Part shown: positions 1 to 7,885 of the stretch, in pieces
Position numbering within the stretch: the first letter of the stretch is position 1
How the letters are laid out: every line of letters begins with the position of its first letter
Assembly (NCBI GenBank): GCA_034211175.1
Contig: JAXHUH010000189.1
Coordinates: 1-28,170, forward strand
Direction of reading: 5' to 3'
Length of the DNA stretch: 28,170 nt
DNA from: JAXHUH01 sp034211175
Lineage (GTDB): Bacteria; Actinomycetota; Acidimicrobiia; Acidimicrobiales; CAIXPF01
Made by a program: the position numbers and the translations under genes
Notes under the pieces: model-generated
Seen by the model: the letters and a program-made list of their open reading frames with translations, nothing else
Databases searched by the model: none
Told to the model about the DNA's origin: nothing

Positions 1-907
1 GAGCCTGCGGGGGGTGTGGGTTGGGCTGCGGCGCCTGGGGGGACGGCGCGGGCGGGGGCTGTTGCTCCCACGGCGGCGGCGTCGATGGCGCCTGCTGGGG
101 CTGCTGCTCCCACGGCGGCGGGACCGACGATCCACCTTGTGGCGCACCGGCCGGCGCGGCCGAGCCCGGCGGCGGGGCACCGTCGGAGGCGGGCGGCGGC
201 CACGTGGCTCTCGGGGCCGAGTTCCACCCCGGCGGGGGCGGTCCGGTCGGTGGCGCGCCGGGGACCGGTGGTGCGCCGGGCGGGCGCCCGTCGGTCGACC
301 CGAAGCCCTGGGGAGCGGCCGCGGCGATGCGCTTCTTCGATCGGCCCCGCATCACGGCGAGGGCGATCATCACGCCGATCGCGACCACGAGGAGCAGCAC
401 GAACACGCCGATGGCGATGAGGAGCGTCCGCCCGAGGCCGTCGGTCAGGCTGCGGCCGATGGCGATCTGGCCCGCCGGCGCGATGCCCGCCGCCTGGGCG
501 TCGGTCGCGGTCACCGTGTACACACCCTGCGACGGTGCGTTGAACGTCAGGATGGCGAAGCCGCTCTCGCCGCCGAAGCTGTACTCGAAGTTGGTCTCGT
601 ACACCTCCAGCGCCACGTCCGCGCCGGCCGGGTCGGTGATCGACACGACCCCGAGCATGGCCCCGTGGTTCGGCTCGTTGTCCGGCGACGTGCCCAGCGT
701 CGGCTCGAAGTAGACGGTGTAGTCGCCGTCGTCGAGCTCGAGCGCCGCCTCGCCGGGGACCGGCACCCGGCCGAAGCCGCGCACCTCGTCGTCGAGGCTC
801 ACGATGCCGTTGACCCCGACCACGGCGGCCAGCACGAACCCGAGGATGATCATGAACACGCCGAGGAGGTACCACCACCCGCTCGGCCGGACCTTCTGGC
901 TGGCCAT
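1..907 (-). CDS. Membrane protein with extracytoplasmic domain and proline-rich cytoplasmic tail (partial, C-terminus off the window)
   Basis: The ATG at 907 opens a frame that stays open to the window edge, giving 302 visible residues. A first hydrophobic segment lies at about residues 9-32. It is followed by about 120 residues of polar, probably beta-rich sequence, then a second hydrophobic segment at about 157-182 that ends in the basic stretch RGRSKKR. By the positive-inside rule the middle domain is outside and the tail inside. After about residue 190 the protein is low-complexity Pro/Ala/Gln/Gly and contains PPPWEQQP twice. It starts 31 nt after the dapC stop, so it is probably the last or a later gene of the miaB-dapC operon. 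I do not recognise the family. It could be a scaffold or envelope protein, but no function can be assigned. The reading frame itself is well supported. Confidence 0.75.
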   Translation of the reverse strand, partial: MASQKVRPSGWWYLLGVFMIILGFVLAAVVGVNGIVSLDDEVRGFGRVPVPGEAALELDDGDYTVYFEPTLGTSPDNEPNHGAMLGVVSITDPAGADVALEVYETNFEYSFGGESGFAILTFNAPSQGVYTVTATDAQAAGIAPAGQIAIGRSLTDGLGRTLLIAIGVFVLLLVVAIGVMIALAVMRGRSKKRIAAAAPQGFGSTDGRPPGAPPVPGAPPTGPPPPGWNSAPRATWPPPASDGAPPPGSAAPAGAPQGGSSVPPPWEQQPQQAPSTPPPWEQQPPPAPSPQAPQPNPHPPQA

Positions 908-938
908 GACGGTCAGTCTGCCAGACGTTCGCAGCTGG

Positions 939-2090
939 TCACGACCCCGCCGCGTTCATCGCCGGCGCCGGCAGGCCCAGACGGCGGGCGACGAGCGCCA
1001 TGCGGTCGTCGGGCTGGACCACCGCGATGCGGACGTGGTGACGACCGGCCGCGCCGTAGAACTCGCCCGGGCTGACCAGCGCGCCACCCTCGTGGGCGAG
1101 GCGCCGGGCCAGCGCCCAGGCGTCGCCCTCGGGCGCAGGTGCCCACAGGTAGAAGCCACCACCGGGCAGCGGCGCGTCGATGCCGAGCGAGGCGACGACG
1201 CGCTGCGCCAGCTCGAGCCGGCCGTGATAGCGCTCCCGCTGGGCCTCGACGTGGGCGTCGTCGCCCAGTGCGACCACGGCGGCCGCCTGGACCGGGCCGG
1301 GGACCATCAGCCCCGCATGCTTGCGCACCTCGCGCAGGTAGTGCACGAGCCCGGCGTCACCGGCGTAGAAGCCGATCCGGGCGCCGGCGAGGTTGGAGCG
1401 CTTCGACAGCGAGTGCACGGCGAGCAGGCCCTCGGTCCCGTGGCTCAGGATCGAGCGGCGCGGGCCGTCCCACGTGAACTCGACGTAGCACTCGTCGCTG
1501 GCCACGAGCACGTCGTGGGCCCGCCCCCACGCCGCGGCGGCGCCGAGGTCGTCGAGGCCGCCGGCCGGGTTGCCCGGAGTGTTCACCCACAGCACCAGCG
1601 CCCGGGCCGCGTCGGCCTCGTCGATCGCACCGAGATCGAGGCGCCAGTGCTCGTCGACCGGGACGGGCACGGCCCGGCACCCGGCCAGCGTCGCCCCCAT
1701 CTCGTAGGTCGGGTAGCTGATCTCCGGATAGAGCACGGTGTCCCGGGAGGGGTCGCGCAGCCGCAGCAGCTGGGGCAGGGACGCGACCATCTCCTTGGTC
1801 CCGACGCACGCGGCCACCTGGGCGGCCGGGTCGACCGTGACCCCGAGGCGGCGGTCCATCCACGCGGCGACCGCCTCACGCAGCGCCGGGGTGCCGATCG
1901 ACGGCGGGTAGCCCCGTGCGGCCCGGCCGTCACCGGCGAGCGCGGCCATCACCGCGGCGGGCGGGTCGTCCATCGGCGTGCCGACCGAGAGGTCGACGCA
2001 GCCCCCGTCGAACGCGTCGGCGACGACCCGGAGGTCGTCGAGGCGGTCGTAGGGGTAGGCGGGCGGCGTGAAGCCCTCGGTGGCGGTCAA
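939..2090 (-). CDS. dapC: Succinyldiaminopimelate aminotransferase (DapC-type PLP aminotransferase)
   Basis: This is a fold-type I, class I/II aminotransferase of 383 residues. The family signature is visible: NTPGNPAGG near the middle, SDECYVEF (PLP-ring Asp and Tyr), and SLSKRSNLAG, where Lys230 should form the Schiff base. DapC converts N-succinyl-2-amino-6-ketopimelate to N-succinyl-LL-2,6-diaminopimelate with glutamate as amino donor. The assignment within the broad aminotransferase family rests on similarity to actinobacterial DapC proteins and on dapF lying one gene upstream. A generic aspartate-type aminotransferase is the alternative. No ATG or GTG fits the N-terminus. A TTG at 2090 does, preceded by GGAG at a 5-6 nt spacing and 10 nt after the hflX stop. 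The open frame extending further upstream is antisense-like low-complexity sequence inside hflX. Confidence 0.82.
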   Translation of the reverse strand: MTATEGFTPPAYPYDRLDDLRVVADAFDGGCVDLSVGTPMDDPPAAVMAALAGDGRAARGYPPSIGTPALREAVAAWMDRRLGVTVDPAAQVAACVGTKEMVASLPQLLRLRDPSRDTVLYPEISYPTYEMGATLAGCRAVPVPVDEHWRLDLGAIDEADAARALVLWVNTPGNPAGGLDDLGAAAAWGRAHDVLVASDECYVEFTWDGPRRSILSHGTEGLLAVHSLSKRSNLAGARIGFYAGDAGLVHYLREVRKHAGLMVPGPVQAAAVVALGDDAHVEAQRERYHGRLELAQRVVASLGIDAPLPGGGFYLWAPAPEGDAWALARRLAHEGGALVSPGEFYGAAGRHHVRIAVVQPDDRMALVARRLGLPAPAMNAAGS

Positions 2091-2100
2091 GGCGCTCCGG

Positions 2101-3621
2101 TCAGGTCGGCGGCGGCTGCTGGTCGGGGTCGTCGGACGCGGTCGCCGCCCCGTTCGTGGTGCCGTCGGTCGGGTCCCCGGCGGGGGCGGCTTCGGCGACG
2201 GTCGGCCCGTTCCGGTGGGGGTCACCGTTCGACACCGCGCCGGACGAGGCGTCCGACGGCTCGCCGTGACCGTTCGCTCCGCCGTTCGTCGGCTCGACCA
2301 CGTACGACGCGAGCATGGCGCGGCCCACCTCGTCGAGGCGAACGCGCAGGCGCATGGCGTCGGTCTCGGGCATCTCGACCAAGACCTCGCCCTCGCGGTG
2401 TGCGGTGGCGATGAGGTCGGCGCGCGACCAGGGCACGAGGAGCTCGGTGACCTCGGTGAGCGAGCGCAGCCGGTCGCCCACCGTGCGGAGCATGTCCTCG
2501 ATGCCGTCACCGGTGGCGGCCGACACCGGGACCGACCCCGGGTGGAGGCGGGCGAGGCGGGACGCGGCCACGGTCAGGTCGGCCTTGTTGAACACCAGCA
2601 GCTCGGGGACGTGCCCGGCCCCGACCTCGGCCAGCACCTCGCGCACCGCGGCGATCTGGCCGTCGGGGTCGACCGCGGTCGAGTCCACGACGTGGACGAG
2701 CAGGTCGGCCTCCGCGGCCACCGACAGGGTGGACCGGAACGCCTCGACGAGCTGGTGGGGCAGCTTGCGGACGAAGCCGACGGTGTCGGTGCACAGGACC
2801 GACTCACCGCCGGGCAGCTGGAGGCGCCGCGTCGTGGCGTCGAGCGTGGCGAACAACCGGTCCTCGACGAGGACACCGGCGTTGGTGAGCCGGTTGAGCA
2901 GCGTCGACTTGCCGGCGTTGGTGTACCCGACGATCGCCACCTGGCTGAACCGTGCGCGCTGGCGCGACTTGCGCTGCAGCTCCCGCTGGCGGGTGATGTC
3001 GCGCAGCTGGGCCTCGAGCCGGTGCATGCGCCGCAGGATGCGGCGTCGATCGACCTCGAGCTGGGTCTCGCCCGGGCCCCGGGTGCCGATCCCGCCGGCC
3101 TGCTGGCTGAGCCCGCCACCCTTGCCCCGCAGCCGGGGCAGGCGGTAGCGCAGCTGGGCCAGCTCGACCTGGGCCTTGCCCTCGAGGCTCGACGCGTTCT
3201 GGGCGAAGATGTCGAGGATCACCGCGGTGCGGTCGAGCGCGGTGCGCCCGAGCAGCTTCTCGAGGTTGCGCTGCTGGGCCGGGCTGAGCTCGTCGTCGAA
3301 GACGACCGTGTCGCCGTCGACCGCGACCGAGGCCTCGCGGATCTCCTCGGCCTTGCCCTTGCCGACGTAGGTCGCCGGGTCGGGGCGGTCGCGACGCTGG
3401 ACGATGCGGGCCGCCTCGTCGGCGCCGGCGGTGTCGACCAGGCGGGCCAGCTCGTCGAGCGACTCCTCGGTCTCCTCGGTCGACGACGGCGGCAGGGTCA
3501 CACCGACGAGGACGATCTGCTCCCGGAAGGTGCGCTCGATGAGCGCACCGGCGGCGTCACCGCCGTACTCGCCGAACCCGCCGCGGTGGGTCTCCTCCTC
3601 GGAGGGGCGCCGCTCAGCCAC
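2101..3621 (-). CDS. hflX: GTPase HflX
   Basis: HflX is a GTPase that binds the 50S subunit and splits or rescues stalled and hibernating ribosomes. The 506-residue product has the HflX N-terminal nucleotide-binding domain, the glycine-rich linker (KGGGLSQQAGGIGTRGPGE) and a coiled helical segment. The G domain follows, with G1 GYTNAGKST at about residues 231-240, G3 DTVGF followed by VRKLPHQLVEAF, and G4 NKAD. The last 65-70 residues are a Gly/Asn/Pro/Ala-rich, apparently disordered tail. The GTG at 3621 was chosen because it overlaps the end of dapF by 8 nt and avoids an Arg-rich extension inside dapF. dapC begins 10 nt downstream. The ATG at 3711 is an alternative start but unlikely. Confidence 0.93.
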   Translation of the reverse strand: MAERRPSEEETHRGGFGEYGGDAAGALIERTFREQIVLVGVTLPPSSTEETEESLDELARLVDTAGADEAARIVQRRDRPDPATYVGKGKAEEIREASVAVDGDTVVFDDELSPAQQRNLEKLLGRTALDRTAVILDIFAQNASSLEGKAQVELAQLRYRLPRLRGKGGGLSQQAGGIGTRGPGETQLEVDRRRILRRMHRLEAQLRDITRQRELQRKSRQRARFSQVAIVGYTNAGKSTLLNRLTNAGVLVEDRLFATLDATTRRLQLPGGESVLCTDTVGFVRKLPHQLVEAFRSTLSVAAEADLLVHVVDSTAVDPDGQIAAVREVLAEVGAGHVPELLVFNKADLTVAASRLARLHPGSVPVSAATGDGIEDMLRTVGDRLRSLTEVTELLVPWSRADLIATAHREGEVLVEMPETDAMRLRVRLDEVGRAMLASYVVEPTNGGANGHGEPSDASSGAVSNGDPHRNGPTVAEAAPAGDPTDGTTNGAATASDDPDQQPPPT

Positions 3622-4447
3622 CGCTGACCTGCGTCGCCGCGATCTCGATGTCGGCGATGTGGGTCGCCGGCCCGATGAGGCGGGCGGTCGAGCCCAACCG
3701 CACCCGGGCATCCCCGCCCGGCATGTGGACGATCACGTCGTCGCCGACGACGCCCCACTGGTGGGCCGCGTAGGCCGACGCCACCGCACCGGAGCCGCAC
3801 GCCTCGGTCAGCCCGGCGCCGCGCTCCCAGGTCCGCACCCGCAGCGCATCGGGGGTGCCGGCGACGGGGGCGATGACGTGGACGTTGGCCCCACCGGGCA
3901 CCTCGGCCTCGATGCGGGCGCCGAGCGTGGCCAGGTCGACACCGGCCGGGTCCTCGACCCCGATCACCACGTGGGGGTTGCCGACGTCGACGAGCGCGAC
4001 CGACGGGCTCGACTCGCTCACCGCCAGTGCGGCGGGCGCGGCCATCCCGCTCACCGTGGTGACCTCACCCATGTCGACCTCGGCCAGCACCGTGTCCGCG
4101 CTCGGGCCCGAGCTCACCAGCACCTGGCGGTCGCCGGCGTCGGTCGTGATGCGCAGCGCACCCCGGGTCAGGCCGCGGCGGCGGATCTCGGCCTGGGCCA
4201 GGCACCGGATGCCGTTCCCGCTGATCTCGGCCCGGCCGCCGTCCGCGTTGTGCAGGTGCATCCGCAGGTCGGCGCCGACCGGGGCGATCTCGCCGATGAT
4301 CAGGCCGTCCGCGCCGATCCCCCGGCGCCGATCGCACCACGCCTTGGCGAGGGAGCCCGCGGCCGCCACGAGGCGCTCCGCACCGGGCTGATCGACCAGG
4401 ACGACGAGGAAGTCGTTGCCGAGACCGTGGTACTTGCTCAGGTGCAC
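3614..4447 (-). CDS. dapF: Diaminopimelate epimerase
   Basis: This enzyme interconverts LL- and meso-2,6-diaminopimelate without PLP, supplying meso-DAP for peptidoglycan and lysine. The 277-residue length is normal for the family. It begins with the typical KYHGLGNDF motif. The two catalytic cysteines are present: Cys82 in SGNGIRCLA and Cys217 in EACGSGA. The ATG at 4447 overlaps the end of miaA by 10 nt, and the gene's end overlaps hflX by 8 nt, so miaA-dapF-hflX is translationally coupled. This is a standard actinobacterial order. Together with dapC here and dapA at 23097-23996, the window holds three enzymes of the DAP pathway. Confidence 0.96.
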   Translation of the reverse strand: MHLSKYHGLGNDFLVVLVDQPGAERLVAAAGSLAKAWCDRRRGIGADGLIIGEIAPVGADLRMHLHNADGGRAEISGNGIRCLAQAEIRRRGLTRGALRITTDAGDRQVLVSSGPSADTVLAEVDMGEVTTVSGMAAPAALAVSESSPSVALVDVGNPHVVIGVEDPAGVDLATLGARIEAEVPGGANVHVIAPVAGTPDALRVRTWERGAGLTEACGSGAVASAYAAHQWGVVGDDVIVHMPGGDARVRLGSTARLIGPATHIADIEIAATQVSGG

Positions 4448-5412
4448 GGAGCCCAGTCTCGCAGCAGCTCGTCGACAACGACCAGAGAGTTGTCATCACC
4501 GTCGGCACCAGGACAATCGTCGGCGACGGGCCCGGCCCCGCCGACGTCGAACCACGTGATCCGCGGGTCGCGCCGGAACCACCGCTCCTGGCGGCGGGCG
4601 AAGCGACGGGTGCGCCGAAGCGTCTCGGCCACCGCCTCGTCGTAGGTGGCGTGCCCGTCGAGGTGGGCGCCGAGCTCCCGGTAGCCGAGCGCCTCGGCCG
4701 CGGTGCGCGACAACCCGCCCGGGCGCGCCCGCAGTGCCCGGACCTCGTCGAGCCAACCGGCGGCGAGCTGCGCCTCGAGCCGGGCGGCGATGCGGGCGTC
4801 GAGCACGTCCCGCGCCATGCGCAGCCCGACCAGCCGGAACGGCCTCGGCGGGTACTGCTCCAGTCCCGGGCCGAACGCGGAGAACGGTCGGCCGCTGCCG
4901 AGGGTCACCTCGAGCGCCCGCACGACCCGCCGCCGGTTGGACGGCTCCATCCGGGTCGCGGCGAGCGGGTCGAGCTGTGCGAGCCGGTCGTGGAGGGCCG
5001 CGGTGTCCGGCTCCGCTTCGAGCTGCGCCCGCACGTCCGGGAACCGCCCCGGGATCGACAGGTCGTCGACCACCGCCCGCACGTAGAGCCCGGTGCCGCC
5101 GACCAGCACCGCGGGGCGCCCCCGGCGGCGGAGGTCGTCGAGGACCGTGGTGCACGCCCGCTGGAACTCGCCGACGGTGAACTCGACGGACGGGTCGACG
5201 ATGTCGACGAGATGGTGGGCCACCGTGGCGCGCTCGGCCGCCGTCGGCTTGGCGGTGCCGATGTCCATGCCCCGGTAGACGCTCATCGAGTCGACCGAGA
5301 CGATCTCGGCGCCGGTGCGCCGCGCCAGCTCCAGCGCCAGCGCCGACTTGCCCGACGCCGTGGGGCCGACCACGACCAGCGGGGCCGGGCCGCCCCGGTC
5401 GGCGTCGCTCAC
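4438..5412 (-). CDS. miaA: tRNA dimethylallyltransferase
   Basis: MiaA transfers a dimethylallyl group to N6 of adenosine 37 in tRNAs reading UNN codons. The 324-residue product has the P-loop GPTASGKSALAL at about residues 11-22, DSMSVYRGMDIGTAKP, the GGTGLYVRAV motif, and the C-terminal RRFARRQERWFRRD tRNA-binding segment. The GTG at 5412 forms a 4-nt GTGA overlap with the stop of the upstream kinase gene, so the two are translationally coupled. The open frame continues further upstream through that kinase gene but is Arg/Pro-rich and does not resemble MiaA. MiaA acts just before MiaB, encoded two genes upstream. Confidence 0.95.
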   Translation of the reverse strand: MSDADRGGPAPLVVVGPTASGKSALALELARRTGAEIVSVDSMSVYRGMDIGTAKPTAAERATVAHHLVDIVDPSVEFTVGEFQRACTTVLDDLRRRGRPAVLVGGTGLYVRAVVDDLSIPGRFPDVRAQLEAEPDTAALHDRLAQLDPLAATRMEPSNRRRVVRALEVTLGSGRPFSAFGPGLEQYPPRPFRLVGLRMARDVLDARIAARLEAQLAAGWLDEVRALRARPGGLSRTAAEALGYRELGAHLDGHATYDEAVAETLRRTRRFARRQERWFRRDPRITWFDVGGAGPVADDCPGADGDDNSLVVVDELLRDWAPCT

Positions 5413-6227
5413 GACAGCTCCGCGATCAACGTGTGCTGGTCGAGGCGGGCGGCGTCCGGCTCGATGCCGTACGCCTCGAAGAACGGCGGCAGGGCCTCCG
5501 GGCCGATGTTGGCGGCCAGGCTGGTGGCGCAGTCGGCGAGATCGCGGTGGCGGTCGGCGACACCGAGGCGCCCGAGATCGACGAGGCCGGTGCACGAGCC
5601 TGCCGCGACCAGCACGTTGGGCATGGCGGCGTCGCCGTGGGTGACGACCAGGTCGTCGTCGCCCTTGCGGGGGCTGGTGCGCAGGATCTCGACGAGGCGC
5701 TCGGGCTTGATGCGGGCGAGCGCCGGCCGCAGGTGGGCGACGTCGACGAGCCCGGCGCCGAGGCGGGCCGCGACGGCGTCGACCTCGGTCTCGTAGCGGG
5801 CGTCGAACGGGCAGTCGTCGACGGCCACCGTGTCGTGGAGCTCCCGCAGGCCACCGGCGATGGCGGCGATCGTGGCCCGCAGGTCCATGCGGTGCTCGGG
5901 CAGGTGCGACGAGGTGCCCTCGAGCCCGTGGGTCGCCAGCCAGGTGACGCCGTCGCGCTCGCCGGCACCCCACAGGCGGGGCGTGCGGGCCCGCCCGTCG
6001 AGCCAGCGGAGCCGCTCGGCCTCGGCGGCCACGAGGTGTTGATGGCCCTCGGGCCGGGCGAGATCGGTCGGGGCGTACTTGAGGAACCGGACACCGCCGG
6101 CGTCCCCGTCCCCGTCGATCAGGCGGACGGTGACGATGCGCGGGTCACCGGTCGCTCGCAGGGGCTCGACGGTGGCCGCGCCGACGACGTCGACCAGCGC
6201 GTCCGGCACCGTGACGGTCTCTGACAC
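5409..6227 (-). CDS. APH(3')-like aminoglycoside/small-molecule phosphotransferase
   Basis: A 272-residue kinase of the aminoglycoside phosphotransferase fold. The Brenner motif HGDAAMPN places the catalytic Asp at 199 and the metal-binding Asn at 204. It is followed by GLVDLGRLGVADRHRDLA, with Asp217 as the DFG-like metal ligand; this closely follows the APH(3') pattern (GFIDCGRLGVADRYQDIA in known enzymes). The C-terminus (FFEAYGIEPD) also resembles APH(3') proteins. True APH(3') enzymes phosphorylate the 3'-OH of kanamycin-type aminoglycosides with ATP. The substrate here is unknown. The gene starts with GTG 9 nt after the miaB stop and overlaps miaA by 4 nt, so it is embedded in a tRNA-modification operon with no mobile element beside it. 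It could be an intrinsic resistance enzyme or a metabolic kinase. Confidence 0.85.
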   Translation of the reverse strand: MSETVTVPDALVDVVGAATVEPLRATGDPRIVTVRLIDGDGDAGGVRFLKYAPTDLARPEGHQHLVAAEAERLRWLDGRARTPRLWGAGERDGVTWLATHGLEGTSSHLPEHRMDLRATIAAIAGGLRELHDTVAVDDCPFDARYETEVDAVAARLGAGLVDVAHLRPALARIKPERLVEILRTSPRKGDDDLVVTHGDAAMPNVLVAAGSCTGLVDLGRLGVADRHRDLADCATSLAANIGPEALPPFFEAYGIEPDAARLDQHTLIAELS

Positions 6228-6236
6228 GTGCGGTGC

Positions 6237-7748
6237 TCAGCCCGCGACGACGGGGATCCGCCGGCGATGGGTCGGTCCGGCGACGACCTCGCGCAGCTCG
6301 CCCCGCAGGTGGTGGGCCCCGGCGCCGGTGACCTCGACCCGACAGATCGTCCCCGGCCGCAGCCCCTCGGCCGGGAAGTGCACCAGCTTGTTCTGGCGGG
6401 TGCGGCCGTCGAGGACGCCGTCGTCGCGCCGGTTGCGCCGCTCGACGACGACCTCCTCGGTCCGCCCGATGCGGGCCTCGTGGCACAGGCGGGCCGAGCG
6501 CTCGACGACGTGGCGGAGCCGGTCGAAGCGCGCCGAGCAGGTCGCCGGGTCGACGAAGTGGTCCTCCATGGCCGCGGCCTCGGTGCCGGGGCGCGGGGAG
6601 AAGATGAACGTGTAGGCGCTGTCGTAGCCCGCCTCGGCCACGACCTCGAGGGTTGCCTCGAAGTCCTCGTCGGTCTCGCCGGGGAAGCCCACGATGAGGT
6701 CGGTCGTCACCGCGAGGTCGGCGACGCCGGCGCGGGCCGCGGCCAGCCGTTCGAGGTAGCGCTCGGCCGTGTAGCCCCGGTGCATGGCGGCGAGGACCCG
6801 GTCGCTGCCGGCCTGCAGCGGCAGGTGGAGGTGCTCGCACACCTCGGGCACCTCGCCCATGGCCTCGATCACGTCGGCCCGCAGGTCCTTGGGGTGGGGG
6901 CTGGTGAAGCGGACACGGCGGATCCCGTCGATGGCGGCGACGTCGCGCAGCAGGTCGCCGAACAGGGGCCGGGGCCGGCGGCGCTCGTCGCCCGCCCACC
7001 GGGGCCCGGCCAACGCCAGGTCGGTGAACGTGCCGTCGACGAGGGTGTGGTCGGCGACGCCGTCGCCGGGCCCGCCGGTGACCGGCTCGCGGCGACGGAG
7101 GCGGGTCGTGACGTCGCGGCCGTAGCTGTTCACGTTCTGGCCGAGCAGGGTCACCTCGGTGACGCCGTCGGCGGCGAGGCGGGCGACCTCGTCGACGATC
7201 TCGCCGAACGGCCGGCTCGCCTCGGGGCCGCGCACGGCGGGCACGATGCAGAACGCGCAGGTGTTGTCGCAGCCGATCTGGATCGTGACCCAGGCCGACC
7301 AGTCGACCTCACGCTTGACCGGCAGGGCGGACGGGAACTCCTCGGCCTCGGTCACCTCGGGGCTGTCGACGATCTCGGTGATCGGGCCGTCCGTGCGGGC
7401 GAGGGCGAGCAGCTCGCCGGCGCGGCCGACGTTGTGGGTGCCGAAGACGACGTCGACGTGCTCGGCCCGCTCGCGCACCAGCTCGCGGTCCTTCTGGGCC
7501 AGGCAGCCGGCCACCGCGATCTGCAGGTCGGGCCGTGACGCCTTCAGCGACTTCAGGTGCCCGAGCTGGCCGTAGAGCTTGTTGTCCGCGTTCTCCCGGA
7601 TGCAGCAGGTGTTGAGCACGACGACGTCGGCGTCCTCGACGTCGGCCGTCGGCTCCATCCCCTCGGCCTCGAGCAACCCCGCGATCCGCTCGGAGTCGTG
7701 CTCGTTCATCTGGCAGCCGAAGGTGCGGAGGTGGTAGCGCCGGGTCAC
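6237..7748 (-). CDS. miaB: tRNA-2-methylthio-N6-dimethylallyladenosine synthase
   Basis: MiaB is a radical-SAM methylthiotransferase that adds the methylthio group at C2 of i6A37 in tRNA. The 503-residue product has the N-terminal UPF0004 cluster domain (TFGCQMNEHDSE, LNTCCIRENADNK, VAGCLAQ: three cluster cysteines), the radical-SAM motif CDNTCAFC, and a C-terminal TRAM-type domain with GRTRQNKLVHF. Between NSYGRD and LFGDLL (residues about 213-261) lies a charged, Gly/Arg-rich stretch of about 49 residues where most homologues have a short loop. GTG 7748 was chosen because it gives the usual short N-terminus and because a TAACCT -10-like hexamer lies 7 nt upstream, which suggests a leaderless start. 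The GTG at 7853 would put the start inside the recA terminator hairpin region. recX, often found between recA and miaB, is absent. Confidence 0.94.
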   Translation of the reverse strand: MTRRYHLRTFGCQMNEHDSERIAGLLEAEGMEPTADVEDADVVVLNTCCIRENADNKLYGQLGHLKSLKASRPDLQIAVAGCLAQKDRELVRERAEHVDVVFGTHNVGRAGELLALARTDGPITEIVDSPEVTEAEEFPSALPVKREVDWSAWVTIQIGCDNTCAFCIVPAVRGPEASRPFGEIVDEVARLAADGVTEVTLLGQNVNSYGRDVTTRLRRREPVTGGPGDGVADHTLVDGTFTDLALAGPRWAGDERRRPRPLFGDLLRDVAAIDGIRRVRFTSPHPKDLRADVIEAMGEVPEVCEHLHLPLQAGSDRVLAAMHRGYTAERYLERLAAARAGVADLAVTTDLIVGFPGETDEDFEATLEVVAEAGYDSAYTFIFSPRPGTEAAAMEDHFVDPATCSARFDRLRHVVERSARLCHEARIGRTEEVVVERRNRRDDGVLDGRTRQNKLVHFPAEGLRPGTICRVEVTGAGAHHLRGELREVVAGPTHRRRIPVVAG

Positions 7749-7755
7749 GCGGGCC

Positions 7756-7761
7756 AGGTTA
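7756..7761 (-). promoter_or_regulatory. Putative -10 element for leaderless miaB
   Basis: On the minus strand the hexamer reads TAACCT and ends 7 nt before the GTG at 7748. This spacing would put the transcription start at or next to the start codon. No Shine-Dalgarno sequence precedes that GTG. No clear -35 is visible, so this is an inference from spacing. Confidence 0.35.
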
Positions 7762-7856
7762 ACGCTGCCGCCGCAACGGCCCGGATCGGCCCGGGCGCCG
7801 ACGGACCACCGAAACCCCGGCCCCGGGAGGCGCCGCGACCCGTGGCCGGACACAAC

Positions 7857-7885
7857 ACCGGCCGCCTGGGAACCAGGCGGCCGGT
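7857..7885 (-). terminator. Strong hairpin downstream of recA
   Basis: A perfect 13-bp inverted repeat (7857-7869 and 7873-7885) encloses the 3-nt loop GAA. It lies about 110 nt after the recA stop and about 110 nt before the miaB start. On the minus strand it is followed by GTTGTG rather than a clean U-tract, so termination may be imperfect or Rho-assisted. The surrounding 7749-7997 interval contains no gene that I can support. Confidence 0.7.

Noticed and set aside
2091..2510. N-terminal extension of dapC into hflX
   Set aside because: The extension is Arg/Pro/Thr/Ser-rich, unlike any aminotransferase N-terminus, and overlaps hflX by over 400 nt. The TTG with GGAG explains the start.
2068..3627. 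Plus-strand frame of about 520 codons opposite hflX
   Set aside because: It is a shadow of hflX; the minus-strand frame carries the G1, G3 and G4 GTPase motifs.
5413..5973. Upstream extension of miaA through the kinase gene
   Set aside because: It is Arg-rich shadow sequence of the kinase; the GTG in the GTGA overlap gives the normal MiaA N-terminus.
7749..7853. Longer miaB starting at the GTG at 7853
   Set aside because: It would add 35 non-conserved residues and begin within the recA terminator region. GTG 7748 gives the family-typical start.
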